DNA from: Spirochaetia bacterium
GTDB taxonomy: Bacteria > Spirochaetota > Leptospiria > Turneriellales > JAOUOS01
Assembly: GCA_029880265.1 (NCBI GenBank)
Contig: JAOUOT010000022.1
Coordinates: forward strand, 1 to 43,402
Length of the DNA stretch: 43,402 nucleotides
Direction of reading: 5' to 3'
Numbering within the stretch: position 1 is the stretch's first letter; the number at the start of each line of letters is the position of its first letter. Of the stretch, positions 18,868-27,010 are shown in pieces. The position numbers were made by a program, and so were the translations under genes. The notes under the pieces are model-generated. The model saw only the letters and a program-made list of their open reading frames with translations. It did not search any database and was not told the origin of the DNA.

Positions 18868-21693
18868 TTATTGAGAAATAATAACTTCTTTAACCTCGGG
18901 CGGATTTAATTGCGGCCGATTGGTTAAAATAAATTTTGCCTTTTTCGCCATGCTTCTTTTTATAACGCTTCCGTCGTCTGACGTAATAAGAGATACAACT
19001 TCCCATATAACTTCTGAATCGACGGCTATTTCTATATTTTTTATTGTATATTGATTTTCGCTTACCCGCCTTTCTACTATTTTTTTAACATCTTTATTTT
19101 TCAGCTTCTGGTAAACTCTTATTCTATATTCATTGGCATTCTTTACTTTGTTCCAGCTTAACGTAAGGGTTTTACCCTGGCCTATAAGTTCAATTTTTTT
19201 ACCGGCTGGAGCCATGTTTTCAGGAGCTTCAATCGACAGTTTAGCGATTGTCACAGATTCATCCGTTTGCGTCTTAGGCGGTTTTTCTAATGAAGAGATT
19301 TCTTTTTCGCTTGATTCTTTTTCAGTTTTATCGTCAATTTTTTTTACGTATTTTTTTATCTTTGTTTTTTTCTGTACGACTTTTTTGGGCGGTTTGTATT
19401 TTGCAGCTCTCGTTATGTTGTTTTTTTCTTTAACGGGTTTAACTTTACCATTTTTTATTGTTTGAGACTTTTCGGGTAATAAGATTTCTTGTTTTTTATT
19501 ATTTTGTTCGACCGGCAACTCTTCTAAAACTTCATATTTTTCTTCTTCAGGTTCGTCTTCTTCAGGGGCGCTTTTCTCTTCAGGCAAGTCTTTTTTTATT
19601 TCCTGTTTTTCTTCTGTCGGCGTTAGACTTATTTTTGCATCTTGTTCTTCGCTGCTTTGAGTTTCAATGCCGCTATCTTCTTCATTCACTTGAAAACTCT
19701 CTTCTTCATATGGTTGAGAGCCATCTTCTTCAATCGCCGTTTCATCTTCATCTTGAATTTCAGTATCGCTTTTTTCTTCATCATGCGCAAGCGACTCGTC
19801 TTCTTCGATCTGCTCTTCAACTTCGGTTTCTAAAGACTCTTCTGACTTTAATGCCAGGTTTTCAATTTTACCGGGTTCTTCTTCGGGCTTTTGCGACTCG
19901 CTTTCTTGCGCGTTCTCTGTATCGGTATCTTTTTGAATTTCGCTTTGAATTATTAGATTATCTTTATCGTCTTTATCTGTCTCAATTGAAACAGCGTCTC
20001 TTGAACCGGTATTATGAGGGCTTTCTTTGGGCACCTCGACTATAATTTCTTGCGATTGAGCTTCTACTTTTTCATTCAATTTTATTTGCTCTGTATCTTC
20101 TTGCGAGTCTTCTTTTTGCTGCAAAGGCCTCTCAAATTCTGCAGCCCCTTCATAAATCGACTGCTTTACTTCTTCTTCGGGCGTTATAATTTTTTTATCA
20201 GATTCTTCGAAAGACTTTTCTTCTTCTTTTTTTTCTTTTGGCGTTTCGCTTGCTATTTTAGGCAAGACTTCTTTATTTTGAACAGGTTTAATTTTCTTTG
20301 AAACTGTAACAGTTTTTGTTTTTTCTTTCTTACTTTTCGGTTTATAGTATGGCTTCTTTTTTGACTTGCTTTTTGATTTAGTTTTTGCTGTAGCATACTT
20401 TATGGGGGAACTTTTCTTCTTTTGTTTTTTTGCGTGTTTTTCTGCGGGCTTTTGAGGCTTTTGAGGTTCCTGGTTTTTTTGAATCGCTTCAGTTTCCAGA
20501 GTTATTTTATCGTCTGAAGCTGTTTTTGCATCCGGCGCTTTGGGCTCTAAATAAAAATAATTTGTTTTTGCCGCGGGCTCTGTTTTTGTTTTTTCTTCGT
20601 CGGTCTTTTTTTGCACCTTCCAGTAATAGTCGCCTTCTTTTAATTTTTCTACGGTATGGTTTTCGCTTTCGGTTGTCTTTTTCGAAACGACGTCAAAAAA
20701 AGCGGGATCTTTGGCAATTTTTATCTCTACCGGTTCGTCGTCTTTGGGAGATTCCCATTCAAATTTCACTTTGCCGTCTTTATCTAAAATGACCTGCCTG
20801 TCTTTAGGCTCGTATGTTTTTATTTTTTCTTCTTTTACAACATGAAAAACCCGCAAAGCCGATACATTTTCTTCTTTGTTCGCCGTATCGCGAATTTTAA
20901 CGAACCAGTCTCCTGTTTTTAAATTTGCCTGAAAAACTTTTACCTTATCGGTTTTTATGACAACCGGATCTTCAAAGTCTTTTGTTTTAGATAAAATAAT
21001 CTCATAAGATTTAATATCAAGATCTGTTTTCCACTCAAAATCAATTGAAATATTTTTATCTTCGGTAAAAAAATAGGCGCCGTCTTCGGGCTTTATAAAA
21101 GAAATCACATGTTTTTTTACAGAAGGCTTTGCTTTGCCCGCTATTGTAGTCTGCGAATTCTCGGGAATAAATTCTTCTTTTCCGTTTTCATAATAGACCA
21201 CGCCGCCCTTCTCTGAAGATATTTCTAAGATATCGTCTTTCTTATTCAGAAATACCCTTCCGTCTTTGATTTTAACGAAACGGTTCTCGCCTATTTTTGC
21301 GTATGATTCTCCTTTTTTTATTTCAAGAGCCATCGAACCGCTTTTGAAATTTACTCCGATTTTTTCTTTCACTATCGCAATATCAAAATTTGTATTTGAC
21401 ATCGGCTCAAGAGTCAGCGTATTTTTCAGTTTTATTACGGCGCTTGAGTTTTCATCTGTCTTAATTGAATCGTTTAAGAAAATGTTCATCATGGTGCGGG
21501 CGTCTTCCCACGCAAAATTCTCCGGATATTTTTTAAAGACTTTATTTTGCTTATAGCTGATAACCCCTATCGGCTCGCTTTTCTTTATCTCTTTTTCGCG
21601 TTTTTGGTTTTGAAAATAAAGAACCGAAGAAGACAGGCCAATTAAAAGCAGAATAAATAAACCAATGGTAAATTTGTTTTTAATAATTTTCAT
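18868..21693 (-). CDS. membrane-anchored FecR-domain protein with long charged linker
   Basis: A 941-residue protein. N-terminal membrane anchor (about 8-27), FecR domain (about 42-180, with LTLEPMSNTNFDI and the GGVVYYENGKEE element), then two Ig or fibronectin-like modules (about 190-385) with EFEWKTDLDIKSYEIILSK-type strands. A basic Lys/Pro/Ser stretch follows (about 410-480), then an extremely acidic Glu-rich region (about 485-745), another basic stretch (about 765-825), and a C-terminal fibronectin-like domain (about 850-941) with SWNKVKNANEYRIRVYQ. In other bacteria FecR relays signals to a sigma factor; here no sigma factor is adjacent. The alternating charge and periplasmic domains suggest a cell-wall-spanning or wall-binding scaffold, which is inference. 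It starts 1 bp after the pseudo-cyclase gene, so the two are one operon. Confidence 0.8.
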   Translation of the reverse strand: MKIIKNKFTIGLFILLLIGLSSSVLYFQNQKREKEIKKSEPIGVISYKQNKVFKKYPENFAWEDARTMMNIFLNDSIKTDENSSAVIKLKNTLTLEPMSNTNFDIAIVKEKIGVNFKSGSMALEIKKGESYAKIGENRFVKIKDGRVFLNKKDDILEISSEKGGVVYYENGKEEFIPENSQTTIAGKAKPSVKKHVISFIKPEDGAYFFTEDKNISIDFEWKTDLDIKSYEIILSKTKDFEDPVVIKTDKVKVFQANLKTGDWFVKIRDTANKEENVSALRVFHVVKEEKIKTYEPKDRQVILDKDGKVKFEWESPKDDEPVEIKIAKDPAFFDVVSKKTTESENHTVEKLKEGDYYWKVQKKTDEEKTKTEPAAKTNYFYLEPKAPDAKTASDDKITLETEAIQKNQEPQKPQKPAEKHAKKQKKKSSPIKYATAKTKSKSKSKKKPYYKPKSKKEKTKTVTVSKKIKPVQNKEVLPKIASETPKEKKEEEKSFEESDKKIITPEEEVKQSIYEGAAEFERPLQQKEDSQEDTEQIKLNEKVEAQSQEIIVEVPKESPHNTGSRDAVSIETDKDDKDNLIIQSEIQKDTDTENAQESESQKPEEEPGKIENLALKSEESLETEVEEQIEEDESLAHDEEKSDTEIQDEDETAIEEDGSQPYEEESFQVNEEDSGIETQSSEEQDAKISLTPTEEKQEIKKDLPEEKSAPEEDEPEEEKYEVLEELPVEQNNKKQEILLPEKSQTIKNGKVKPVKEKNNITRAAKYKPPKKVVQKKTKIKKYVKKIDDKTEKESSEKEISSLEKPPKTQTDESVTIAKLSIEAPENMAPAGKKIELIGQGKTLTLSWNKVKNANEYRIRVYQKLKNKDVKKIVERRVSENQYTIKNIEIAVDSEVIWEVVSLITSDDGSVIKRSMAKKAKFILTNRPQLNPPEVKEVIISQ

Positions 21694-21694
21694 T

Positions 21695-23422
21695 TTATGG
21701 GGTTTCTGTTAAGAGCGGTTCCTGTGTTTCTTGGTTAAGCTCTGCAAATTCATCGCTTTTTTCGGCGACATTTTTGCCGATTACCGAATAAAGTTTACGC
21801 TCTTTTTGATCGTTTTTCAATTTTATCTTACCTATTTCTTTGCATTGAATCTCGTCTTTTACGACTTCATATGTTTCAGAACATATTAATATATCGGCCC
21901 CAAATGATAAAGCCGCTTTCTCTATTTTAGCCGCAATTTTTACCGGCAGTCCGGTTAAAGAGTTTTCATAGCCGTCTTCAATTTTTACCGAACCCGATAA
22001 AACGTCGCCTATACTGATTCCGCAGGCTATTTTTATATTCTTTCCCGTTTTTTTATTATATTCTTCAAAAGCGTCTCTGGTTAAAAGGGCGGCTTCAACG
22101 CATTCTTTAACGCCGTTTTGGTCTGCGCTATCTAAGTTCCAGCTGCTTAATACGGCGTTGCCGACATATTTATTTACCAATCCTTTTTTTTCAAATACTA
22201 TTTCTTTTAATAATAAATAAAAATCGCTTAACAGCCTGACCGATTCTTCAGCCGATAAGCCTTCGGTTGATTTAGAAAATAACTGTATTGCCGTAAGGCA
22301 GACAATGGCATTTTTCTTTTCTGTAATTAGCATATTTTCGATTAGCGTATTTTCAGAGGGCAATTCTTTTTCTTTAGATATTTCAACCGATTCTTCGGGT
22401 ATTTTTTCTGATATATCTTCGGCTTTTATTTCTAGCGTTTCATTTAGCTCTGGCGCTGATTTACCGCCAAAAAAATAAATTACCAATACAACGAGTAAAA
22501 TGACAATAAAAACCGCTATAGAACTTTGCATATGAAGAACTGATATTGAAGACGAGGCCTTACTTGAAGGAACAATGGTAACGACGCCCAATTCAATATT
22601 ATCTAGACGCTTAAATGCGCCCCAGTATTCAGTCTCTCCTTCGGTAAAACGAATCAAGTTAGAATCTTTTTTATCAAGAATCATTTTTTTAACAGCCGGA
22701 TTCTCTTTGTAATCGCCTACCGATAAAATCTTTTTAACTTCAGGATGAAGAATAATATCGCCCGAAGCGTCTGTAACAAAAGAAACAAAATCTTTTTGAA
22801 CAATAGTATTTTCGGGCATTTTTTCGGTCAACAAAGCCTGCGCGATTGAATCGGCTTTTACAAACGCGATAAAAATATTTTTAACCCGAAAACCGTCTTT
22901 TGAAGGCAAAACTAGAGCCAGAATCGGCTGGTTAAATTCTTTCGAAATATTTTTTACGCCCGCCTTGCCTTCAAAGCCTTTCTCGACGAGATTTTTAATG
23001 CCGTTTAGATACTCTGCAAGCTCTTGAGAATTTACATTTTTTAATAATTCGGGATGATTGAAACTATATTCAGCTTTTAAAGGAAAATTATCTTTAGATT
23101 TATAAAACGAAAAATGCATGGTCTCAATCTTAGAATCTAACAGCATTTTTTTTAGATGTTCAGATATCTTATCGGCGGCCAATGTCTCTTTAAGAATTTC
23201 AACTTCTTTATATAATTTATACCTTTTTTCGATTTCATTATTTATTTTTTCTGATATTTGACCCGACATTTGCCAGTTAACAAGCTCAATCAGGTTTTTC
23301 AAGTCGTCTTTAACGACTCTTAGAGAAATATAATTAATTAGAAAGACAGTAAGAGAAATGAAGAATACAATTGTCGAAATCTGCTTTAGTCTTCCGGTTG
23401 ATTTTTTCGAAGAATTTCCCAT
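21695..23422 (-). CDS. cache-type sensor with degenerate class III cyclase domain
   Basis: A 575-residue membrane protein: transmembrane helices at about 17-36 and 299-318, an extracytoplasmic sensor of dCache type between them, a Glu-rich linker, and a class III nucleotide cyclase fold at about 370-555. The catalytic residues are gone. Ala378 stands where the first metal-binding Asp should be (CLTAIQLFS against SDIRGFT) and Asn422 replaces the second (YVGNAV against YMGDAI). Lys495 and Lys499 replace the Asn and Arg of the usual N-x3-R. The fold is otherwise preserved (GISIGDVLSGSV). It is therefore probably a non-catalytic sensor or a heterodimer partner. Compare the intact enzyme at 33656-36070. 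It is first in an operon with the FecR-domain protein. Confidence 0.85.
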   Translation of the reverse strand: MGNSSKKSTGRLKQISTIVFFISLTVFLINYISLRVVKDDLKNLIELVNWQMSGQISEKINNEIEKRYKLYKEVEILKETLAADKISEHLKKMLLDSKIETMHFSFYKSKDNFPLKAEYSFNHPELLKNVNSQELAEYLNGIKNLVEKGFEGKAGVKNISKEFNQPILALVLPSKDGFRVKNIFIAFVKADSIAQALLTEKMPENTIVQKDFVSFVTDASGDIILHPEVKKILSVGDYKENPAVKKMILDKKDSNLIRFTEGETEYWGAFKRLDNIELGVVTIVPSSKASSSISVLHMQSSIAVFIVILLVVLVIYFFGGKSAPELNETLEIKAEDISEKIPEESVEISKEKELPSENTLIENMLITEKKNAIVCLTAIQLFSKSTEGLSAEESVRLLSDFYLLLKEIVFEKKGLVNKYVGNAVLSSWNLDSADQNGVKECVEAALLTRDAFEEYNKKTGKNIKIACGISIGDVLSGSVKIEDGYENSLTGLPVKIAAKIEKAALSFGADILICSETYEVVKDEIQCKEIGKIKLKNDQKERKLYSVIGKNVAEKSDEFAELNQETQEPLLTETP

Positions 23423-23573
23423 ATCATTAATTATTATCGACCCAAAGTACCCTAAAACCTTTGTTTTGCCGATTAAAATAAATCTTTGATTTTAAGTTTG
23501 CTTCATAAAACGATTATATTTAGCTTTGTAATAATTTAAATATTGAGAAAATTTCAGTTTAACCTTTATTGCC

Positions 23574-23601
23574 TTGACAAGTTATTTAGAAATGTTAGTT
23601 A
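23574..23601 (+). promoter_or_regulatory. probable sigma-70 promoter for the GT-C/TPR gene
   Basis: Perfect -35 TTGACA (23574-23579), 16 bases, then TAGTTA (23596-23601) preceded by TG one base upstream, an extended -10. Transcription would start near 23608, only about a dozen bases before the ATG at 23620. Confidence 0.5.
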
Positions 23602-23619
23602 TTATTCTTGCCAAATACA

Positions 23620-25383
23620 ATGTTTAATAAAAAATATTCATCTTATGTTTATTTATTTTTAATTTTTAGTTTTTGCGCTTTATCTTACTCTAATACCTTC
23701 AAGGCTCCCTTTGTTTTTGACGACGAAAGAAATATTGTCAATAACGCTCATATTCAATCATTTGAAAATTTATTAACCGCGTCAAAAAAAGAAAAAACCC
23801 ATAAAACCCTATATGATTTAGAAACGATGATGAACTCAAGAATTGTCGCTTATATCAGTTTTTTTATAAATTATAAATTTCATGGCCTTAATGTTATCGG
23901 TTATCATATTCTTAACCTTCTCATTCATCTTATGTGCATCTTATTTTATTACAAAACCCTTAGCTTAATATTTGAAACAAATACAAAATTTCATGATTTC
24001 AAAGCGCAAGACGAAAAGGCAAAGAAAATAGTTTTTCTTTCTGCTCTTCTTTTTGCATTGCATCCTGTACAGACAATGTCTGTCACATATATTATTCAAC
24101 GAATGACGTCTTTAGCCGCATTATTTTTTATTTTATCGTTCTTTGCTTATATTAAGTCTAGAAATTCAAAAGAAAAGTACCTGAAGTTTCTTTATTATTT
24201 TGCATCCTTGGTTTTCGCCATTTTAGCGATGAAAACAAAAGAAATTAGTTTTTTTCTGCCAATGGTAATTTTATTGTATGAATTTATTTTTATTCGCGAT
24301 AGTCTTCGAAATCGAGTTAAATATATAGTTCCTATTTTCTTGACATTGTTTATTATACCATTTTCAATGATCAATCTTGAAGGCTCTTTTAATGAAATAT
24401 TCTCGAATATTAATCAGGCGACCAGATTAGACGACACCGGCCTCAGCAGAGAAAACTATCTTTTTACTCAGTTTCGGGTTATTATCACATATTTAAGACT
24501 TTTTTTTCTGCCGATAAATCAAAATATAGATTATGATTATCCGATTTTTAGAAATTTTTTTCATCCTGATGTTTTTATATCGTTTTTATTCTTGTCTGCC
24601 TTGTTTTTTTCAGTCTCATATGCTCTATACATTTCTTTTAAAACAAAGGATAAACATAAATCATTTTACTTAAAGCTTATTTCTTTTGGATTCTACTGGT
24701 TCGTATTGACATTGAGTGTTGAGTCTTCTATTTTTCCTATTAAAGACGTCATCTTTGAACACCGTTTATATCTTCCCTCAATGGGTTTTTTCTTCTGTTT
24801 TTCTTCTTTGTTATTTTACCTTTATTTCTCTAACAAGAACAAAAATTATGCGAAACAATTTAACATTCTCTTTGCTTCTTTATTAATTATGTTATCGTTG
24901 TTAACTTTCATAAGAAATAATACATGGAGCTCAGGCGTATCGCTCTGGCTTGACGCCGCTCAAAAATCTCCCCAAAAAGCCAGACCCTTGTGCAACCTTG
25001 GCGCGCTCTACCAAAAAGAAGGAAACAAGAAAAAAGCCCTTGATGCATGGCTTTCTGCATACAATATTGACGTTAATCACTTAGAAACCCTAAATAACCT
25101 CGGAGCTTTATATTTATCAGAAAAGCAGTTCCCTAAAGCCGAATTTTTTCTTCAAAAATCTCACTCTCTTTCGCCCAAGCATATATCAACTTTGATTAAT
25201 CTCGGAATTCTTTACGAAGAAGCTGGTTCTTCAATATCTATTTTTTATTTTAGGCTCGCTTTAGATAACGCTGTTCTTTCTCATAAGCATTTAATCTCTG
25301 GTTTAAAAAATAAAATACTTAATTTAGAAAAAAAGTATTCTACAGAAGAAAACACTAAAGGAACCCTGAAAACAGGCAGATAA
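23620..25383 (+). CDS. GT-C-fold glycosyltransferase with C-terminal TPRs (TMTC-like)
   Basis: A 587-residue polytopic protein. About ten membrane helices follow an N-terminal loop with the acidic motif FVFDDERNI (Asp34, Asp35), the usual catalytic or metal site of GT-C enzymes that take sugar from a polyprenyl carrier. The family signature ALHPVQTMSVTYIIQRMTS and the later FEHRLYLPSMGFFF are present. The last ~130 residues are TPRs (ARPLCNLGALYQKEGNKKKA and two more). Architecture matches bacterial relatives of the eukaryotic TMTC O-mannosyltransferases, so protein or surface glycosylation is likely; acceptor unknown. Start set at ATG 23620, because the TTG at 23608 coincides with the predicted transcription start. 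No Shine-Dalgarno sequence is seen. Confidence 0.8.
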   Translation: MFNKKYSSYVYLFLIFSFCALSYSNTFKAPFVFDDERNIVNNAHIQSFENLLTASKKEKTHKTLYDLETMMNSRIVAYISFFINYKFHGLNVIGYHILNLLIHLMCILFYYKTLSLIFETNTKFHDFKAQDEKAKKIVFLSALLFALHPVQTMSVTYIIQRMTSLAALFFILSFFAYIKSRNSKEKYLKFLYYFASLVFAILAMKTKEISFFLPMVILLYEFIFIRDSLRNRVKYIVPIFLTLFIIPFSMINLEGSFNEIFSNINQATRLDDTGLSRENYLFTQFRVIITYLRLFFLPINQNIDYDYPIFRNFFHPDVFISFLFLSALFFSVSYALYISFKTKDKHKSFYLKLISFGFYWFVLTLSVESSIFPIKDVIFEHRLYLPSMGFFFCFSSLLFYLYFSNKNKNYAKQFNILFASLLIMLSLLTFIRNNTWSSGVSLWLDAAQKSPQKARPLCNLGALYQKEGNKKKALDAWLSAYNIDVNHLETLNNLGALYLSEKQFPKAEFFLQKSHSLSPKHISTLINLGILYEEAGSSISIFYFRLALDNAVLSHKHLISGLKNKILNLEKKYSTEENTKGTLKTGR

Positions 25384-25390
25384 TTGATGT

Positions 25391-25984
25391 GTGGACTATT
25401 TAGCTTTAGGTCTAATGGGTATAGGAGCGCTTTTAGTGCTGGCGGGTATTTTATTCAGCCATTCTGAAAAAATAAAAGAAGGCGCCGAATATGTAGCGGC
25501 AGAACTTGCAAAGCAAAGAAAAACACAGGAAAAAATTGCCGCTAAAAGCCTTGAAAGAAGCTTTCCTCATATTCAAACTCAGAATTTACGTCCCTCAGAG
25601 CCTGAAATAGCCCCCATAAAAGTGAGTACTGCCCAAAGAGCGCCTAAGTTTTTTTCTAAAGAGGCTCATTTGTATCTAGATAACTCTAAAGAAAACGCCT
25701 ATTGTTCAAAAGAAGATTCTCTTGAAATATCAAATATTTCAGAAATTCACCGCGTAGGCAAGGGTTCCTTTTTTTATGACGGCAGTCGTTTTATTTTTGA
25801 GCATGAAAACATCCGCCAGCATTATAGTATCGATAGTTTAAGCCACATTGCTTTTTATCCAAATTGTATTGTTCTTGTTTCAAAAAACGATTTACCGGCT
25901 GCTCTTTTTTTTATGGATGATACTAAAAGCGTTAGACGCATTTTAGAGACATTTAGAACCGATAGAGAAACCAATGCTGTTTAG
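25391..25984 (+). CDS. membrane-anchored protein of unknown function
   Basis: A 197-residue protein starting with GTG at 25391, the first start codon after an in-frame TGA at 25385; the next is ATG at 25415. One membrane helix (about 4-22), a charged helical stretch (about 25-55), a Pro-rich linker, then a compact domain (about 90-190) with EISNISEIHRVGKGSFFYDG and HIAFYPNCIVLVSKNDLP, probably beta-rich and cytoplasmic. I recall similar hypothetical proteins in spirochaetes but no function. It lies 7 bp after the glycosyltransferase and overlaps the next gene by 11 bp, so the three form an operon. Confidence 0.72.
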   Translation: MDYLALGLMGIGALLVLAGILFSHSEKIKEGAEYVAAELAKQRKTQEKIAAKSLERSFPHIQTQNLRPSEPEIAPIKVSTAQRAPKFFSKEAHLYLDNSKENAYCSKEDSLEISNISEIHRVGKGSFFYDGSRFIFEHENIRQHYSIDSLSHIAFYPNCIVLVSKNDLPAALFFMDDTKSVRRILETFRTDRETNAV

Positions 25985-26972
25985 CCACCATACCGCCGAT
26001 TCTCCCGCAATTAAAAGAAGTAAAGGCTCAAAGTTTGGCCGCCTTGTTTTCATTATTATTATTTTAAGTTCCATCGCGTATGGCGTAAATATTCTTTATA
26101 GACAAAAAGACAGAATTCTATTTAAGTTCAAAGAAGACAGCTATAAAGAGCTTGAAAACAAGCTTTCTGCCATTGAAAAAAATAAAATCAGATATGATAC
26201 GCCCGAAGTAAAAGAGTTTTTAGATTTGCTTAAGGCCCTGCTCAAAGATACCAATGAAGACGGATATCTTCATTATATGCAGGGACGCCTATATTTTTCT
26301 ATTTTTTCGGATCCTATTGAAGGCAATGAATTTTTATTTCGTAATTTTATATTCAGCGGATATCTGGAAAAAGGAAACTTCATGCCGCAGCTTAAAAAAA
26401 ACTTTTGGCAGGAATCTATTTTATCATACAGGAAAGCAATACTATTGTCTATTCCCCAGGAAATGATTGAAACGGCCGAAAAGAATTTGGGTTATTTATA
26501 TTTCTGGGGCGGAAAATCATTTTCAAGATCGGGATATAAATACGCTGAAAAAAACCGATTTGATAAAGTATACGATTTATACAATATTCTGCTTGTTGAA
26601 AATGTTCCAAATTGGGAAAACCTGAAAAATTACTTTTCAGAAGATAATATCAGATTATTTGAATCGGTTTATTACCTGAAAACGGGCAACACTCCCCTCG
26701 CCTTTACGCGCATTAATAAACTTTCTATTTCTGAAGATATAGAATTGCGAAACATGGCTAACTATCTCGCCGGAAGTTTCATGGGAAAACAAAACAAGAA
26801 AAAAACCCAATTTGCATACTATTCTAAGATTAATCTTGAAACTTTTCTGTTAAATAATAAATGGTTTCTTGCTGAGTACAATTTTTTGCTTCGTTTTTTG
26901 GGATATGATCGTTTAGCCGCCGAGGTATTAAATAAATACGAAAAAATGACTCTTGAAAAAACAATTTTTTAA
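25974..26972 (+). CDS. membrane-anchored helical-repeat protein of unknown function
   Basis: A 332-residue protein with a cytoplasmic N-terminus, one membrane helix (about 24-42) and a long helical domain. Segments such as DGYLHYMQGRLYFSIF, WQESILSYRKAILLSIP and AEKNLGYLYFWGGKSFSRSG look like degenerate TPRs. It overlaps the preceding gene by 11 bp and ends 38 bp before carB. It probably works with the two upstream genes as a scaffold; this is inference from operon layout. Confidence 0.75.
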   Translation: MLFSHHTADSPAIKRSKGSKFGRLVFIIIILSSIAYGVNILYRQKDRILFKFKEDSYKELENKLSAIEKNKIRYDTPEVKEFLDLLKALLKDTNEDGYLHYMQGRLYFSIFSDPIEGNEFLFRNFIFSGYLEKGNFMPQLKKNFWQESILSYRKAILLSIPQEMIETAEKNLGYLYFWGGKSFSRSGYKYAEKNRFDKVYDLYNILLVENVPNWENLKNYFSEDNIRLFESVYYLKTGNTPLAFTRINKLSISEDIELRNMANYLAGSFMGKQNKKKTQFAYYSKINLETFLLNNKWFLAEYNFLLRFLGYDRLAAEVLNKYEKMTLEKTIF

Positions 26973-27010
26973 CAATTTGACCGCCTGTTTATAAACCCAA
27001 ATTTGACCCG

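Noticed and set aside
19458..20792. Long plus-strand open frames opposite the FecR-domain gene
   Set aside because: They are rich in Leu, Phe and Arg and arise from the Glu/Lys repeats of the minus-strand gene; no start signals and no protein-like pattern.
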